The notes under the pieces: generated by a model
Database searches by the model: none
What the model saw: only the letters and a program-made list of their open reading frames with translations
What the model was told of the DNA's origin: nothing
Made by a program: the position numbers and the translations under genes
Part shown: in pieces, positions 8,901-16,033 of the stretch
Layout of the letters: every line of letters begins with the position of its first letter
Numbering within the stretch: the stretch's first letter is position 1
Source: Aequorivita soesokkakensis
GTDB taxonomy: Bacteria; Bacteroidota; Bacteroidia; Flavobacteriales; Flavobacteriaceae
Assembly: GCF_001641085.1 (NCBI RefSeq)
Contig: NZ_LXIE01000036.1
Location: 1 to 41,279, forward strand
DNA length: 41,279 nucleotides
Reading direction: 5' to 3'

Positions 8901-9780
8901 TTCCACCCGTAATGTAAATGATCCATTGGTTAGTTGTGATGGACTTGAATTTGCTGAAAAAGGTAAAGATGTTTGGTATACTGTAACAGTTCCAGATTCA
9001 GGAAGATTGAAATTGGAAACCAGAACAAACAACGATCCATATTTATCAGATATGGGCTTGCAAGCTTATACAGGTATATGTGGGTCTTTGAGTTCTCTTT
9101 ACTGTAGTTCAGATGAAGGAGAGGGATTCTTTAATTATATTGAACTTGATAATCTTGAACCGGGAACTGAAATTTTGGTGAGAGCTTGGGGTTATGCCGG
9201 AACATATGGCTATTTTAAAATAGCTGCTTATGATGATTCGCCAACTTGTGCCTCTCCAACTGATATTTCAGTTGACGAAATAACTGAGACAACTGCATTG
9301 TTAACTTGGACTGCACCATCTCCAGCACCTACCGGTGGTTATCAATACATTGTGCAATTGGCAGGAACTGGATACCCAGGAGCAGGAACAGGAGTTCCAA
9401 CCTCTCAAACACAAGTAGCATTGGATAATTTAATGCCAGATACAGATTATGAAGTATATGTAAAATCAATTTGCAGCGCCAATGGAAGTGCTTGGGAAGG
9501 GCCAATATTATTTACAACCGAGGCAACGGCGGGAGTTACTGATCACGAAACCGCTTCGTTTAAATTTTATCCAAACCCTGTAAAAGATGTTTTGAATATT
9601 TCTTGCAAAGGATTGATTAAACAGGTCACTGTTTATAATCTTGCAGGGCAAAAAGTTTATAACACTGAAATAAATAATACTTCAGGTGAGATAAATATGG
9701 CCCATTTGGCTTCAGGTTTATATTTGGTTGAGGCGAAAGTAGATTCAGAAGTTATTAGATTTAAAGTAGTAGTTAATTAA
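5926..9780 (+). CDS. Giant secreted multidomain protein, T9SS type A cargo
   Basis: The 1284-residue exported protein is probably surface-attached or released by type IX secretion. A signal peptide covers residues 1-21. Three jelly-roll or MAM-like beta modules lie near 24-178, 277-430 and 525-700. Fibronectin type III-like domains follow the first two (181-275 and 432-522), and a third is at 1107-1198. Three related modules of the pre-peptidase C-terminal type, each starting with NDE and a cysteine, fill about 704-830, 835-958 and 964-1102. The C-terminal sorting domain spans 1212-1284 and begins FKFYPNPVKD, with the usual YNLAGQKV and LASGLYLV motifs. No protease, glycosidase or other catalytic domain is evident, so an adhesin or matrix role is likely. 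It is preceded by a palindrome and followed by a strong terminator. Confidence 0.9.
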   Translation: MKKSLQILLFLLLCVGQYANSQCDISENFDSYENNEVPTDWTMINTTGDSQAYGKVTSNPAAPTPPKYFRMYNAGTTTGELIFISPMNATTSDGNHRLKFYAQGSVESSLIVGTTNVGDGTGTFTTVATIALTGTTNSDWVAQDVNIPAGTDQYIFFQHNLGSTFDQVNIDSVCLETIPTCLEVTNVALSNPSQTTVDLTWTESGTGEDNWEYVVQEVGGGEPTTNGTEYTSTDTNLLVTVDNLDFDTDYEAYVRANCGGGDYGAWIKAGNTLRTLCGAFTDNFCDDFAGIPDNTVPFCWSVVDEPAGGWAYVNYIGSYGKNMFELYYTSTTTGDIIAISPEATFSTDGTHRLRLQAGASSGSPADILQIGTIDGSGTFIQFTSLTLTADRNAVYLVDLPNNGHSKFAFKHGGAVNKFIWINTVCVEDIPSCLEVTDVTATNIQYNSANISWTTSGSGETTWEYLVQESTLPAPEPTANGTETGTNSVTVSLDQNTAYIAYVRAKCDVSDYGAWIASDLFTTACDTKVAEYSDSFEGLNENGQDVKPCWSILDTTTGDFKTYASQNNILPSDGNLMLRMFFSTSSDPEGLILSSPETLDLNADKQIRFKMNKSASTTEGFNIIVGTMSDPLDASTFVVLDDTTLNETSIVAETWTEFTIDFSNYDTSLNHTYIAFKPQHSGNGSNFKNVYMDEFHYEYVLPQGLNDEPVNAAILTASDDYMCNNAITGDFVGATRTTNYPCTNPAYDAYKDLWYRFTPTESGKYAFSIESLTGEDVNIFIFEGSSVDLQPISAGCSTRYTAPELNGGETYFVSISSPEPNTQFSLCVYKFPEVPVNDEPTGAIMLTESDDDSCNNGLEGYTASATHSIDVDCGVDFLDVWYTFVPTQTANYTFRKTLVNGTAPTYVAVYSGAPGSLTRISDECTTYLQRVDLTAGETYYISVSSSLSSRAIYFTICAYPSPPPPVNDECSGGVELTVGTDFETSYIIGNSTSSTRNVNDPLVSCDGLEFAEKGKDVWYTVTVPDSGRLKLETRTNNDPYLSDMGLQAYTGICGSLSSLYCSSDEGEGFFNYIELDNLEPGTEILVRAWGYAGTYGYFKIAAYDDSPTCASPTDISVDEITETTALLTWTAPSPAPTGGYQYIVQLAGTGYPGAGTGVPTSQTQVALDNLMPDTDYEVYVKSICSANGSAWEGPILFTTEATAGVTDHETASFKFYPNPVKDVLNISCKGLIKQVTVYNLAGQKVYNTEINNTSGEINMAHLASGLYLVEAKVDSEVIRFKVVVN

Positions 9781-9799
9781 TCTTTATAGTTAGTAAAGC

Positions 9800-9835
9800 A
9801 AAAACCCCTCTCAAAATTTTTTGAGAGGGGTTTTT
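9800..9835 (+). terminator. Bidirectional intrinsic terminator
   Basis: A 15-bp class perfect stem (AAAAACCCCTCTCAA pairing with TTGAGAGGGGTTTTT) carries A-run and T-run flanks. It can stop both the plus-strand secreted-protein gene and the converging lipoprotein gene. Confidence 0.9.
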
Positions 9836-9855
9836 AATTTTATTTAAAGAGTAAT

Positions 9856-10287
9856 TTATAATTTGGTGAACGTAAGCGTTTCAGGCTCACCGTTGTTTCC
9901 GCTATTTACTTCCAAACTTACTTGTGTGTTATTGGTAGAAACAATCGTCCAATTTTCAGTAATTAAATCAAACGGGGTGGTTTGGTTAAACTGTAAATTG
10001 AATTTTTCATCTTCACTGGAAACATTGTCATATTCCCAAGTGCCACTTTCTGCAAAAAGATCATTTTCTGCACTTACAGTTCCATCTTCATTAAACGTAA
10101 AAATGAAACTCTCAAAGTTTACGGTTTCATCAATTCCGCCTTCAGTGTAGGAGCTCACTGCCCAAGTTCCCTGCGGAAGTATTGTTTGTATGTCTTCAAA
10201 TTGATTGTTACGGACATCTCCAGCATCATCATTGGAACTACAAGAGGCTATAAATATTAATGATAAAATTAAAATTAGTTTTTTCAT
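9856..10287 (-). CDS. Lipocalin-like lipoprotein
   Basis: The protein has 143 residues. A lipoprotein signal peptide ends in the lipobox IASC, followed by SSNDD, so it is probably an outer-membrane or periplasmic lipoprotein. The remainder is a small beta-rich domain with GTWAVSSY and FTFNEDGTV, which resembles the lipocalin-like family found often in Bacteroidota. No enzyme motif is present. I choose the ATG at 10287. A TTG seven codons upstream would put KIKPYT before the signal peptide, which is less likely. It is a single gene converging on the T9SS cargo gene. Confidence 0.75.
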   Translation of the reverse strand: MKKLILILSLIFIASCSSNDDAGDVRNNQFEDIQTILPQGTWAVSSYTEGGIDETVNFESFIFTFNEDGTVSAENDLFAESGTWEYDNVSSEDEKFNLQFNQTTPFDLITENWTIVSTNNTQVSLEVNSGNNGEPETLTFTKL

Positions 10288-10352
10288 AGTGTAAGGTTTT
10301 ATCTTCAATATCGCTTTTTTGTAATAGATGGTTCTTAAAATTATGATAAATG

Positions 10353-10397
10353 AAAAAAGACCTAACAGCTATTTATGATAGTGTTAAGTCTTTTTTT
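10353..10397 (-). terminator. Terminator of the PadR-PspC-DUF2807 operon
   Basis: Arms AAAAAAGAC-c-TAACA and TGTTA-a-GTCTTTTTT pair with one mismatch. They lie 42 bp past the DUF2807 stop on the minus strand and end in a T-run. Confidence 0.65.
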
Positions 10398-10439
10398 GCA
10401 ATTCGGGGTAAATTTTAAAAATAAAGAGTGTCGATAGCT

Positions 10440-11159
10440 TTACATTTTTTTTACGCTCCCCGTACTGCTTTTGTTTGAATTTACGGAAATAGGATCTCCG
10501 TAGTAATTTACATTACCGCCACTACTAACGTGTGTTTCCAAATTATCTTTTACATTAACAGTCACTTCTGCACCGCTGGAAGCTTCGGCATTACAGGTGG
10601 CTACAAATAATTCCTTCGCATCAATTTCACTGCCGCTTGAAGCGTCTGCAGTGAATGAGGAAGCCTTTCCAGAGACTTTTAAATCTGAACCACTGCTGGA
10701 TTTTGCAGAAAGTTCCTTTGAAAAAACCTCTACTTTTAAATCTGCTCCACTGCTGCTTTTTAGGGAAAGTCGTTCACTTTTAATTACAGAGTTTACTGTT
10801 ACATCCGCTCCGCTGCTTGCTTCAACGTTGGTCAGTTCTTTGTAAGTAACATACACTTTCTTTGCTTTTGAGTGGCCAATATTTTCTGAAGTGGTAACGT
10901 GCAGTTTTCCGTCTTCTACGTCGGTCTCAATATATTGAAGCAGGTTTTCATCAGCTTCCACAACTATTTTGTTTTCATCACCTTGCGTAAGGTAAACATC
11001 AAGACCAGCGCTACCGCGTACTTCTGTGAAATCTGCAGAAACGGTACGTTCTTCGGTAACAACATTTCCGTTTCCGTTTTCGCCTGTATTAATATTGAAA
11101 TGGCAAGCACTTAAAAGAAGAGCTCCGGCAATGGCCATAATAAATTTTGTAGTTTTCAT
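10440..11159 (-). CDS. DUF2807 (putative auto-transporter adhesin head GIN) lipoprotein
   Basis: The protein has 239 residues. A lipoprotein-type signal ends in LSACH. The body is a DUF2807 domain: a first part with FTEVRGSAGLDVYLTQGDE, then at least six beta-strand repeats of about 20 residues marked by SSGAD, SSGSD, SSGSE, SSGAE and SSGGN, as expected for a right-handed beta-helix. The family is common in Bacteroidota, and its biochemical role is not known. The ATG at 11159 follows the stop of the PspC-domain gene by 19 bp, so it is the last gene of the operon. An upstream TTG would add nine residues before the signal peptide and is rejected. Confidence 0.88.
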   Translation of the reverse strand: MKTTKFIMAIAGALLLSACHFNINTGENGNGNVVTEERTVSADFTEVRGSAGLDVYLTQGDENKIVVEADENLLQYIETDVEDGKLHVTTSENIGHSKAKKVYVTYKELTNVEASSGADVTVNSVIKSERLSLKSSSGADLKVEVFSKELSAKSSSGSDLKVSGKASSFTADASSGSEIDAKELFVATCNAEASSGAEVTVNVKDNLETHVSSGGNVNYYGDPISVNSNKSSTGSVKKM

Positions 11160-11178
11160 GATATTGGTTTTTTGGTTA

Positions 11179-12933
11179 TTAATCAATAGTTACTGTTACT
11201 GTTTTACGGGAGCGTTTGGTGTTTTCTCCAACATTTTTTAAATCATTTTTCACCTCTTCTTCCCAGCTTTCGGTTTTAATGGTATCTATGACTTTTTCAG
11301 AGTTTATAATTTCCAAGGAATCCATTTCTTGAAAATTTTCCTCTTTTTCTTTACAATCCAGACATTCATAATCATTTTTCAACACTCTGTAATGGTGCGC
11401 ATCATTGTCATAATCGCTCAATTCAGCAAAATTTGAACTGTAGTTATAATAAGAGTTTACATTTTCATCTGAATAAATAGCGGTTCCCTCAGGCAAATAA
11501 ACCGTTATTTCTATTTGCTGGTCCCTGTACTTATTTTTAGTATCGGTGATGAAAAATCCATCAAGCACTAGACTGCTATTTTCAAAAGAATATTTGTATT
11601 CAATGGCTTCAGCACGTTTTTTTGCCTCCAGTTGGTTATTGCCTTCGGCAGATTTTTCAATGACAATTTTGCCAATTGAGTCTTTTGAAGATTTTATGTT
11701 CAGGATAATATCATTGGAATAGATTACCTTTTCTTCATTGGCGTTATATTTCAACTGCAGCGCATTATCCCGGCTCACTCTGTAACTAAATTGTTTGTCA
11801 GCACGCATCGAGATCTGTAAAGTATCTCCAGTTCGAACTGCCAATGCTTGCTCTTCAATATAATTACCGTCATAAGCTTCTTCAGTAGCCTGTTTGATTC
11901 CCAAAATGGTCAAGCCTATTATTGATAAAGCCCAAACAACAATCAAGGATATTTTCAAGGTAGGGCTCATTGATTTCAAATTGCTTATCAAGAGTTTCAG
12001 CCCTAATACAAACAATGCAAAAAACGGGATGCCAATGGCGAATAACCCCAATAAAGCCAGTAGCCATATAGGTACATTGGTTACATCAACCATAGCAATT
12101 TTTTCGGCTATTTCGTTACTGGCCCAATAATCCATGGAACCGAAAGTGAAAAATGCCACGACCAATCCAATAATGATTGAAAGGGAAACGATAATTATAA
12201 GTACACCAATGATTTTTGCGAACACTTTAAACAGTCCTATAATTAATTCTCCCAAGCTATCAAAGAAACCTGAAGCGCCACTTTTTATTTTATTGCCGTA
12301 TTTGTCATAATCCACATTTTTTACACGGTCTGCAACATTGTCAAAACCTTCTTTAAATTTCCGTTCTATGTTTGAAATGTTGACCGGTTCGCCAGTCATT
12401 CGCAACTTTTCTGAAGTTGTAAGTGCTGGCGGAACCAAAATCCACAATAATATATAAACAACAATTGGAGAACCAAATCCAGCAACGATCAACAGTACCC
12501 ACAGAAGACGGATCCAGATTGCATCAATACCAAAATAATGGCCCAGACCAGAGGAAACCCCTGAAATATATTTGTTGTCAATATCTCTAAAAAGTTGTTT
12601 GTGTGAAGCATTTCCGCGAGATTTTGAATATGTTTTTGACGAAGAAGGGGCATCCTCAAAAATCTCGTCATCAACTTCATAATCTTCCGGCTGTCCCATA
12701 ACAGCAATCACCTCGTCCAGATTCTTCAAGGTTATTACTTGGGATGGGCTTTCAATTTTTTCAGAAAAAAGTTCGCCTATGCGGGCTTCAATATCCTGCA
12801 TTATCTCTTCACTTCCGTCAGCACCTTTTAGCGATTTACGGATGGCGTCCAGGTAGCGCGAAAGTTTCCCAAAGGCATCTTCATCTATGTGGAACGAAGT
12901 GCCTGCCAAATTTATATTTACTGTCTTGTTCAT
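11179..12933 (-). CDS. PspC-domain polytopic membrane protein
   Basis: The 584-residue protein starts with a cytoplasmic segment of about 110 residues (IDEDAFGKLSRYLDAI, then MQDIEARIGELF) seen in front of PspC domains in Bacteroidota. The PspC domain is at about 112-172, with KYISGVSSGLGHYFGID and a following membrane span. Further hydrophobic spans lie near 225-340. A large C-terminal beta-rich region follows and should be on the other side of the membrane. PspC domains are named after the phage-shock envelope-stress system, but pspA is not in this window. The start overlaps the padR stop as ATGA, so translation is coupled to the repressor. A DUF2807 lipoprotein follows. Confidence 0.88.
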   Translation of the reverse strand: MNKTVNINLAGTSFHIDEDAFGKLSRYLDAIRKSLKGADGSEEIMQDIEARIGELFSEKIESPSQVITLKNLDEVIAVMGQPEDYEVDDEIFEDAPSSSKTYSKSRGNASHKQLFRDIDNKYISGVSSGLGHYFGIDAIWIRLLWVLLIVAGFGSPIVVYILLWILVPPALTTSEKLRMTGEPVNISNIERKFKEGFDNVADRVKNVDYDKYGNKIKSGASGFFDSLGELIIGLFKVFAKIIGVLIIIVSLSIIIGLVVAFFTFGSMDYWASNEIAEKIAMVDVTNVPIWLLALLGLFAIGIPFFALFVLGLKLLISNLKSMSPTLKISLIVVWALSIIGLTILGIKQATEEAYDGNYIEEQALAVRTGDTLQISMRADKQFSYRVSRDNALQLKYNANEEKVIYSNDIILNIKSSKDSIGKIVIEKSAEGNNQLEAKKRAEAIEYKYSFENSSLVLDGFFITDTKNKYRDQQIEITVYLPEGTAIYSDENVNSYYNYSSNFAELSDYDNDAHHYRVLKNDYECLDCKEKEENFQEMDSLEIINSEKVIDTIKTESWEEEVKNDLKNVGENTKRSRKTVTVTID

Positions 12934-13268
12934 TTTGTGTTTTTTTCGCTGGTTACTTTGTTTACGGCCTGTTGCAGTTCTGCCCAGGTATCGTTCAATT
13001 CGGTTAAAAATAATTTACCGGTGTCGGTAAGATCATAATACTTTCGTGGCGGTCCGCTGGTAGATTCTTCCCAACGGTAGGAAAGCAATCCCGCATTTTT
13101 AAGCCTTGTGAGCAGCGGATAGATTGTACCTTCCACGACAAGCATTTTTGCGTCTTTAAGGGTTTCAAGAATGTCTGAAGTGTAAGCCTCACCGTCTTTT
13201 AAAACGGAAAGAATGCAGAACTCCAAAACCCCTTTTCGCATCTGCGCTTTTGTGTTTTCGATTTTCAT
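12930..13268 (-). CDS. PadR-family transcriptional repressor
   Basis: The 112-residue winged-helix protein shows the family core: RKGVLEFCILSVL, then SDILETLKDAKM, EGTIYPLLTRL, and the wing with SGPPRKYYDLTDTG. It is a PadR-s1 type with a short C-terminal helix for dimer formation. It overlaps by 4 bp with both neighbours, the 61-codon gene upstream and the PspC-domain gene downstream, each as ATGA. That arrangement indicates coupled translation and probable autoregulation. The near-palindrome TGTGT-T-ACACA upstream of the operon is a candidate operator. Confidence 0.93.
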   Translation of the reverse strand: MKIENTKAQMRKGVLEFCILSVLKDGEAYTSDILETLKDAKMLVVEGTIYPLLTRLKNAGLLSYRWEESTSGPPRKYYDLTDTGKLFLTELNDTWAELQQAVNKVTSEKNTK

Positions 13269-13450
13269 AATTGTTCTTTACTTGTTTTTAATTCCTGTTC
13301 GTTATTGATGATGAATGAATAAGGAAGCACGCTTGCGGTTTCTTCGCATTGTTGATGAGTCAATACGCTAACAGTTTCCTGTTCCTGCGGCATGCTTGCG
13401 CCTATAAACTGCAAAATGGCAGCCAATAGGTAACTAACTAATGTGCTCAT
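13265..13450 (-). CDS. 61-residue hypothetical protein embedded in the PadR operon
   Basis: The gene starts with ATG inside the last 17 bp of the DUF4870 gene and ends in an ATGA overlap with padR, so both ends fit a translationally coupled operon gene. The product has a hydrophobic N-terminal stretch (about 3-20) that could insert in the membrane, then a polar tail with one cysteine. I recognise no family. Alternatively it could serve mainly as a coupling leader that carries ribosomes from the DUF4870 gene to padR. It is the least certain gene of the operon. Confidence 0.55.
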   Translation of the reverse strand: MSTLVSYLLAAILQFIGASMPQEQETVSVLTHQQCEETASVLPYSFIINNEQELKTSKEQL

Positions 13451-13931
13451 TTTGAATAGGGTTTAGATTGGTTTTTATAAATTTAATACAAAGTGGATAG
13501 TTATAAAGCTGCCCGCGCGAAGCGTGGATGGAAGCATTGATTACTGCGTAAAGCTCGAAAACGAACAGTGCAACCAGCAACAAAATTGCTAAACCAAATA
13601 ATAAAATATATCCCGAAAGATTTTGAATATTGCTCATTGAAAAATGTCCGGCGCTATGATCAATCGTTTCTATCAATGAAATAAAATCTGTTGCGAAAAT
13701 GATAAAAAACGGAAGGCAGATTAAACCTATTAATATAGTATAGATCAAAACGCTCAACTGAAAATTGATAGCTTGTTTTCCGTGTTCGTCCACAAAAGCT
13801 TTTTCTTTATTAAAATTCCAAATCAATAATGGAGCGATAAAATTCGCAAACGGGAAAAAGTATTTTAAAAAGGTAGATAAGTGAATAAATGCACTTACGT
13901 TTTTTTGATTTTCTGAAATTGTAGTTTCCAT
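13434..13931 (-). CDS. DUF4870 membrane protein
   Basis: The 165-residue protein matches the DUF4870 pattern: AFIHLSTFLKYFFPFANFIAPLLIW, then DEHGKQAINFQLS, two long hydrophobic spans, and a final segment ending in YPLCIKFIK. It should be an inner-membrane protein with about four spans and no known activity. It is the first gene of the operon with the 61-codon gene, padR, the PspC-domain gene and the DUF2807 gene. Its stop lies inside the next gene (17-bp overlap). Regulation by the encoded PadR is likely (inference). Confidence 0.87.
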   Translation of the reverse strand: METTISENQKNVSAFIHLSTFLKYFFPFANFIAPLLIWNFNKEKAFVDEHGKQAINFQLSVLIYTILIGLICLPFFIIFATDFISLIETIDHSAGHFSMSNIQNLSGYILLFGLAILLLVALFVFELYAVINASIHASRGQLYNYPLCIKFIKTNLNPIQNEHIS

Positions 13932-13950
13932 AGCTAATTATTTTCTTATA

Positions 13951-13986
13951 CAAATATATGTCTAAAAGATAGTAGTGTGTTACACA
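13951..13986 (-). promoter_or_regulatory. Promoter and candidate PadR operator of the DUF4870-DUF2807 operon
   Basis: On the minus strand TATATTTG (13951-13958) is a perfect -7 box 20 bp before the DUF4870 ATG. Where the -33 element should be there is no TTG. Instead, an 11-bp dyad TGTGT-T-ACACA lies at 13976-13986. A repressor dimer bound there would block the promoter. The link to PadR is inferred from position only. Confidence 0.45.
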
Positions 13987-14064
13987 TAGTACTAAAATTA
14001 ACATATTTTTAACGAATAGGAAGTATGTGATTTATTGAATATCTTCGTGAAATATTTCTTAGAA

Positions 14065-14520
14065 ATGAAACTCAGCCCAAGTAAAATCAATACTTTCTTA
14101 TTGTTTAAATTACCTTCCGCATATTTTACTGGCGTAAGGGTAAAATCCATTTCAGAAACTACTTGCGTAACAACTGTGAAGCACAGATGGATTAATCAGA
14201 ACCCGTTTAAATCCATGTTTTGGGCGGTACAAGGGATGGCTGCTGAACTCAGTACCGGCGCAATGGTTATGGCCAAAATTAAAGAAACCGATCAAAAAAT
14301 ATCGATGCTTGTTGCTAATAATAAAGGTACATTTTCAAAAAAAGCAAAGGGCAGAATTACTTTTGCTTGTAATGACGGAGATTTAATAGATAGTGCTATA
14401 AAAAAAACAATAAGCACTGGGGAGGGACAAACTTGCTGGATGAAATCTGAAGGAAAAGATAGTATGGGTGAGGTTGTTTCTGTGTTTGAATTTGAATGGA
14501 CTGTGAAGATTAAGAAATAA
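14065..14520 (+). CDS. DUF4442 hotdog-fold protein
   Basis: The 151-residue protein resembles the DUF4442 branch of the hotdog thioesterase superfamily. Conserved features are the segment NPFKSMFWAVQGMAAELSTG, which should form the central hotdog helix, and a C-terminal beta sheet ending in FEFEWTVKIKK. A role in acyl-CoA or acyl-ACP hydrolysis is plausible but not shown. The ATG at 14065 is preferred to a TTG at 14035, because it gives the usual family length. It lies between the divergent DUF4870 operon and a small conserved gene and has no obvious operon partner. Confidence 0.8.
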   Translation: MKLSPSKINTFLLFKLPSAYFTGVRVKSISETTCVTTVKHRWINQNPFKSMFWAVQGMAAELSTGAMVMAKIKETDQKISMLVANNKGTFSKKAKGRITFACNDGDLIDSAIKKTISTGEGQTCWMKSEGKDSMGEVVSVFEFEWTVKIKK

Positions 14521-14702
14521 ATTTTCAATGTATTTAATAGTTATAAAGGGGGATTTGGTGCATTAACAAATTTTTAACAGGTTTTAAAAGAACTCAAAGA
14601 GAATTTAATTGACATTTATTTGTTATATTTAAATCAGATTAATCCATAAAACTTCGCCTATTATTAAAAAGCTACTTAATTTTTACTAAACCTCAATTAG
14701 CT

Positions 14703-14900
14703 ATGGCAAGAGCAATGTTTGATTACACCAAAGCTGTACTTTCAAAAGTAAGTTTTGACGTCAATTTGTTCTGCAAGGAATTGAAAAAAGCGTTAACCAG
14801 ATTGCTTCCCTACGAAGTAGAGGAACTTAAACTCTGGATTGACTCACTTATCAAGCAGAACCCCCAATTAAATCAATGTCTAATCTATCTAAACCCATAA
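14703..14900 (+). CDS. Conserved 65-residue hypothetical protein
   Basis: The small, mostly helical protein has an N-terminal MARAMFDYTKAVLSKVSFD and a second helix rich in leucine, lysine and glutamate. I have the impression that near-identical short proteins occur across Flavobacteriaceae, but no function is known to me. It is flanked by a 180-bp AT-rich gap upstream and a strong terminator immediately downstream, which supports a real, separately expressed gene. It shows no signal peptide and no metal-binding motif. Confidence 0.75.
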   Translation: MARAMFDYTKAVLSKVSFDVNLFCKELKKALTRLLPYEVEELKLWIDSLIKQNPQLNQCLIYLNP

Positions 14901-14903
14901 AAA

Positions 14904-14933
14904 AATCCCCCTGAGCAATCAGGGGGATTTTTT
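14904..14933 (+). terminator. Bidirectional intrinsic terminator
   Basis: A perfect stem (AATCCCCCTGA with TCAGGGGGATT, short loop) is flanked by an A-run and a T-run. It lies between the converging small gene and oxyR. Confidence 0.9.
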
Positions 14934-14963
14934 AGTTATTGAGTTATTGGATAGTTTAGCCGA

Positions 14964-15902
14964 TTATTTTTTTATTGGGCTAATTATTTTCACATCCTCA
15001 AATGCAATCGCACCACGGATAACGCCGGAAATTATATCGTGCAATGCATTTATAATTTGCATTTTCAATTCGCTTTTACTGTAAATAAGGCTCACCTCAC
15101 GGGCTGGAGACGGTTCCTTAAAATATTTTATATTTTTGGTTTGGGAAGGGAGTATATCCAAAGTATGCAAATAGGGCAGAAGCGTCATTCCTAAACCTTC
15201 GTCGGCAAGTTTTATTAACGTTTCAAAACTGCCGCTTTCCAATTGAAATTTTTCACTTCCCCCATTTTTTGAAGCTTTGCAAAGATTTATAATTCCATCG
15301 CGGAAGCAATGGCCATCTTCCAAAAGAAGAATGTCTTCAATATCAAGATCATTTACCTCCAATTTTTCTTTTGAAAACAACCTGTGGCTTTCTGGAATAT
15401 AGCCCACAAAAGGTTCATAATACAAAACCCGTTCTTTAATTTTTTCATGGCCAAGCGGTGTAGCTGCAATGGCGGCATCCAAATAGCCATCGTTTATTTT
15501 AGTTATTATTTCATCGGTGTTAAGTTCTTCAATTTTCAATTGCACCTTTGGATAACGGTTTGAAAAATTCTTTAAAAACATGGGGAGCAATGTTGGCATT
15601 ACCGTAGGAATTATACCCAGTTTGAAAGTACCGCCAATAAATCCTTTTTCTTGGTCCACAACATCTTGCATCCGTTCCGATTCATTGACGATGTTTCGGG
15701 CCTGCTCCACAATTTTTTTTCCAACGCCGGTAAGCTCAATTGGTTTTTTGCTTCTATCGAAAATTTGGATTTCAAGCTCGTCTTCCAGCTTTTGAATTTG
15801 CATACTCAAAGTGGGTTGTGTAACAAAGGTTTTTTCTGCAGCTTTCGTGAAGTTTTGATGTTCAGCCACGGCCAGAACATATTTAAGTTGGGTGATTGTC
15901 AT
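14964..15902 (-). CDS. oxyR: Hydrogen peroxide-sensing LysR regulator OxyR
   Basis: The 312-residue LysR-type regulator has an N-terminal winged helix (1-60, with FTKAAEKTFVTQPTLSMQIQ) and a substrate-binding-like sensor domain. The two redox cysteines are present as GHCFRDGIINLC at C199 and C208. Both number and spacing are identical to the E. coli OxyR pair that forms the peroxide-induced disulfide. The gene stands alone between two terminators. Its promoter region has an inverted repeat that overlaps the -7 box, which suggests autoregulation. No peroxidase or catalase gene is in the window. Thioredoxin reductase at 1946 is the nearest functionally related gene. Confidence 0.92.
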   Translation of the reverse strand: MTITQLKYVLAVAEHQNFTKAAEKTFVTQPTLSMQIQKLEDELEIQIFDRSKKPIELTGVGKKIVEQARNIVNESERMQDVVDQEKGFIGGTFKLGIIPTVMPTLLPMFLKNFSNRYPKVQLKIEELNTDEIITKINDGYLDAAIAATPLGHEKIKERVLYYEPFVGYIPESHRLFSKEKLEVNDLDIEDILLLEDGHCFRDGIINLCKASKNGGSEKFQLESGSFETLIKLADEGLGMTLLPYLHTLDILPSQTKNIKYFKEPSPAREVSLIYSKSELKMQIINALHDIISGVIRGAIAFEDVKIISPIKK

Positions 15903-15919
15903 TTCATTAAATATTTAAA

Positions 15920-15951
15920 CAAAGATAGTTTTTATATCAGAAAAAACTATC
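15920..15951 (-). promoter_or_regulatory. oxyR promoter with inverted repeat
   Basis: The minus strand has the -7 box TATCTTTG (15920-15927), 17 bp before the oxyR ATG. Overlapping it is a perfect inverted repeat: GATAGTTTTT at 15924-15933 and AAAAACTATC at 15942-15951, with an 8-bp spacer. The GATAG/CTATC ends resemble the ATAG/CTAT elements of known OxyR sites, though the spacing differs from E. coli. Confidence 0.55.
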
Positions 15952-15985
15952 ACAATATTTAAAAGCGAAGATTTTATTTATAACA

Positions 15986-16013
15986 AAAAGCCCGATTTTT
16001 AGTTCGGGCTTTT
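15986..16013 (-). terminator. Terminator after the DUF2141 gene
   Basis: Perfect stem AAAAGCCCGA with a 7-base loop and TTCGGGCTTTT. On the minus strand it ends in a T-run about 20 bp past the DUF2141 stop. Confidence 0.85.
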
Positions 16014-16033
16014 CAAATTCTATTTCTAAAGTT

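Noticed and set aside
11179-12933. Complete phage-shock (Psp) system
   Set aside because: Only the PspC domain is present. No PspA, PspB or PspF gene lies in the window.
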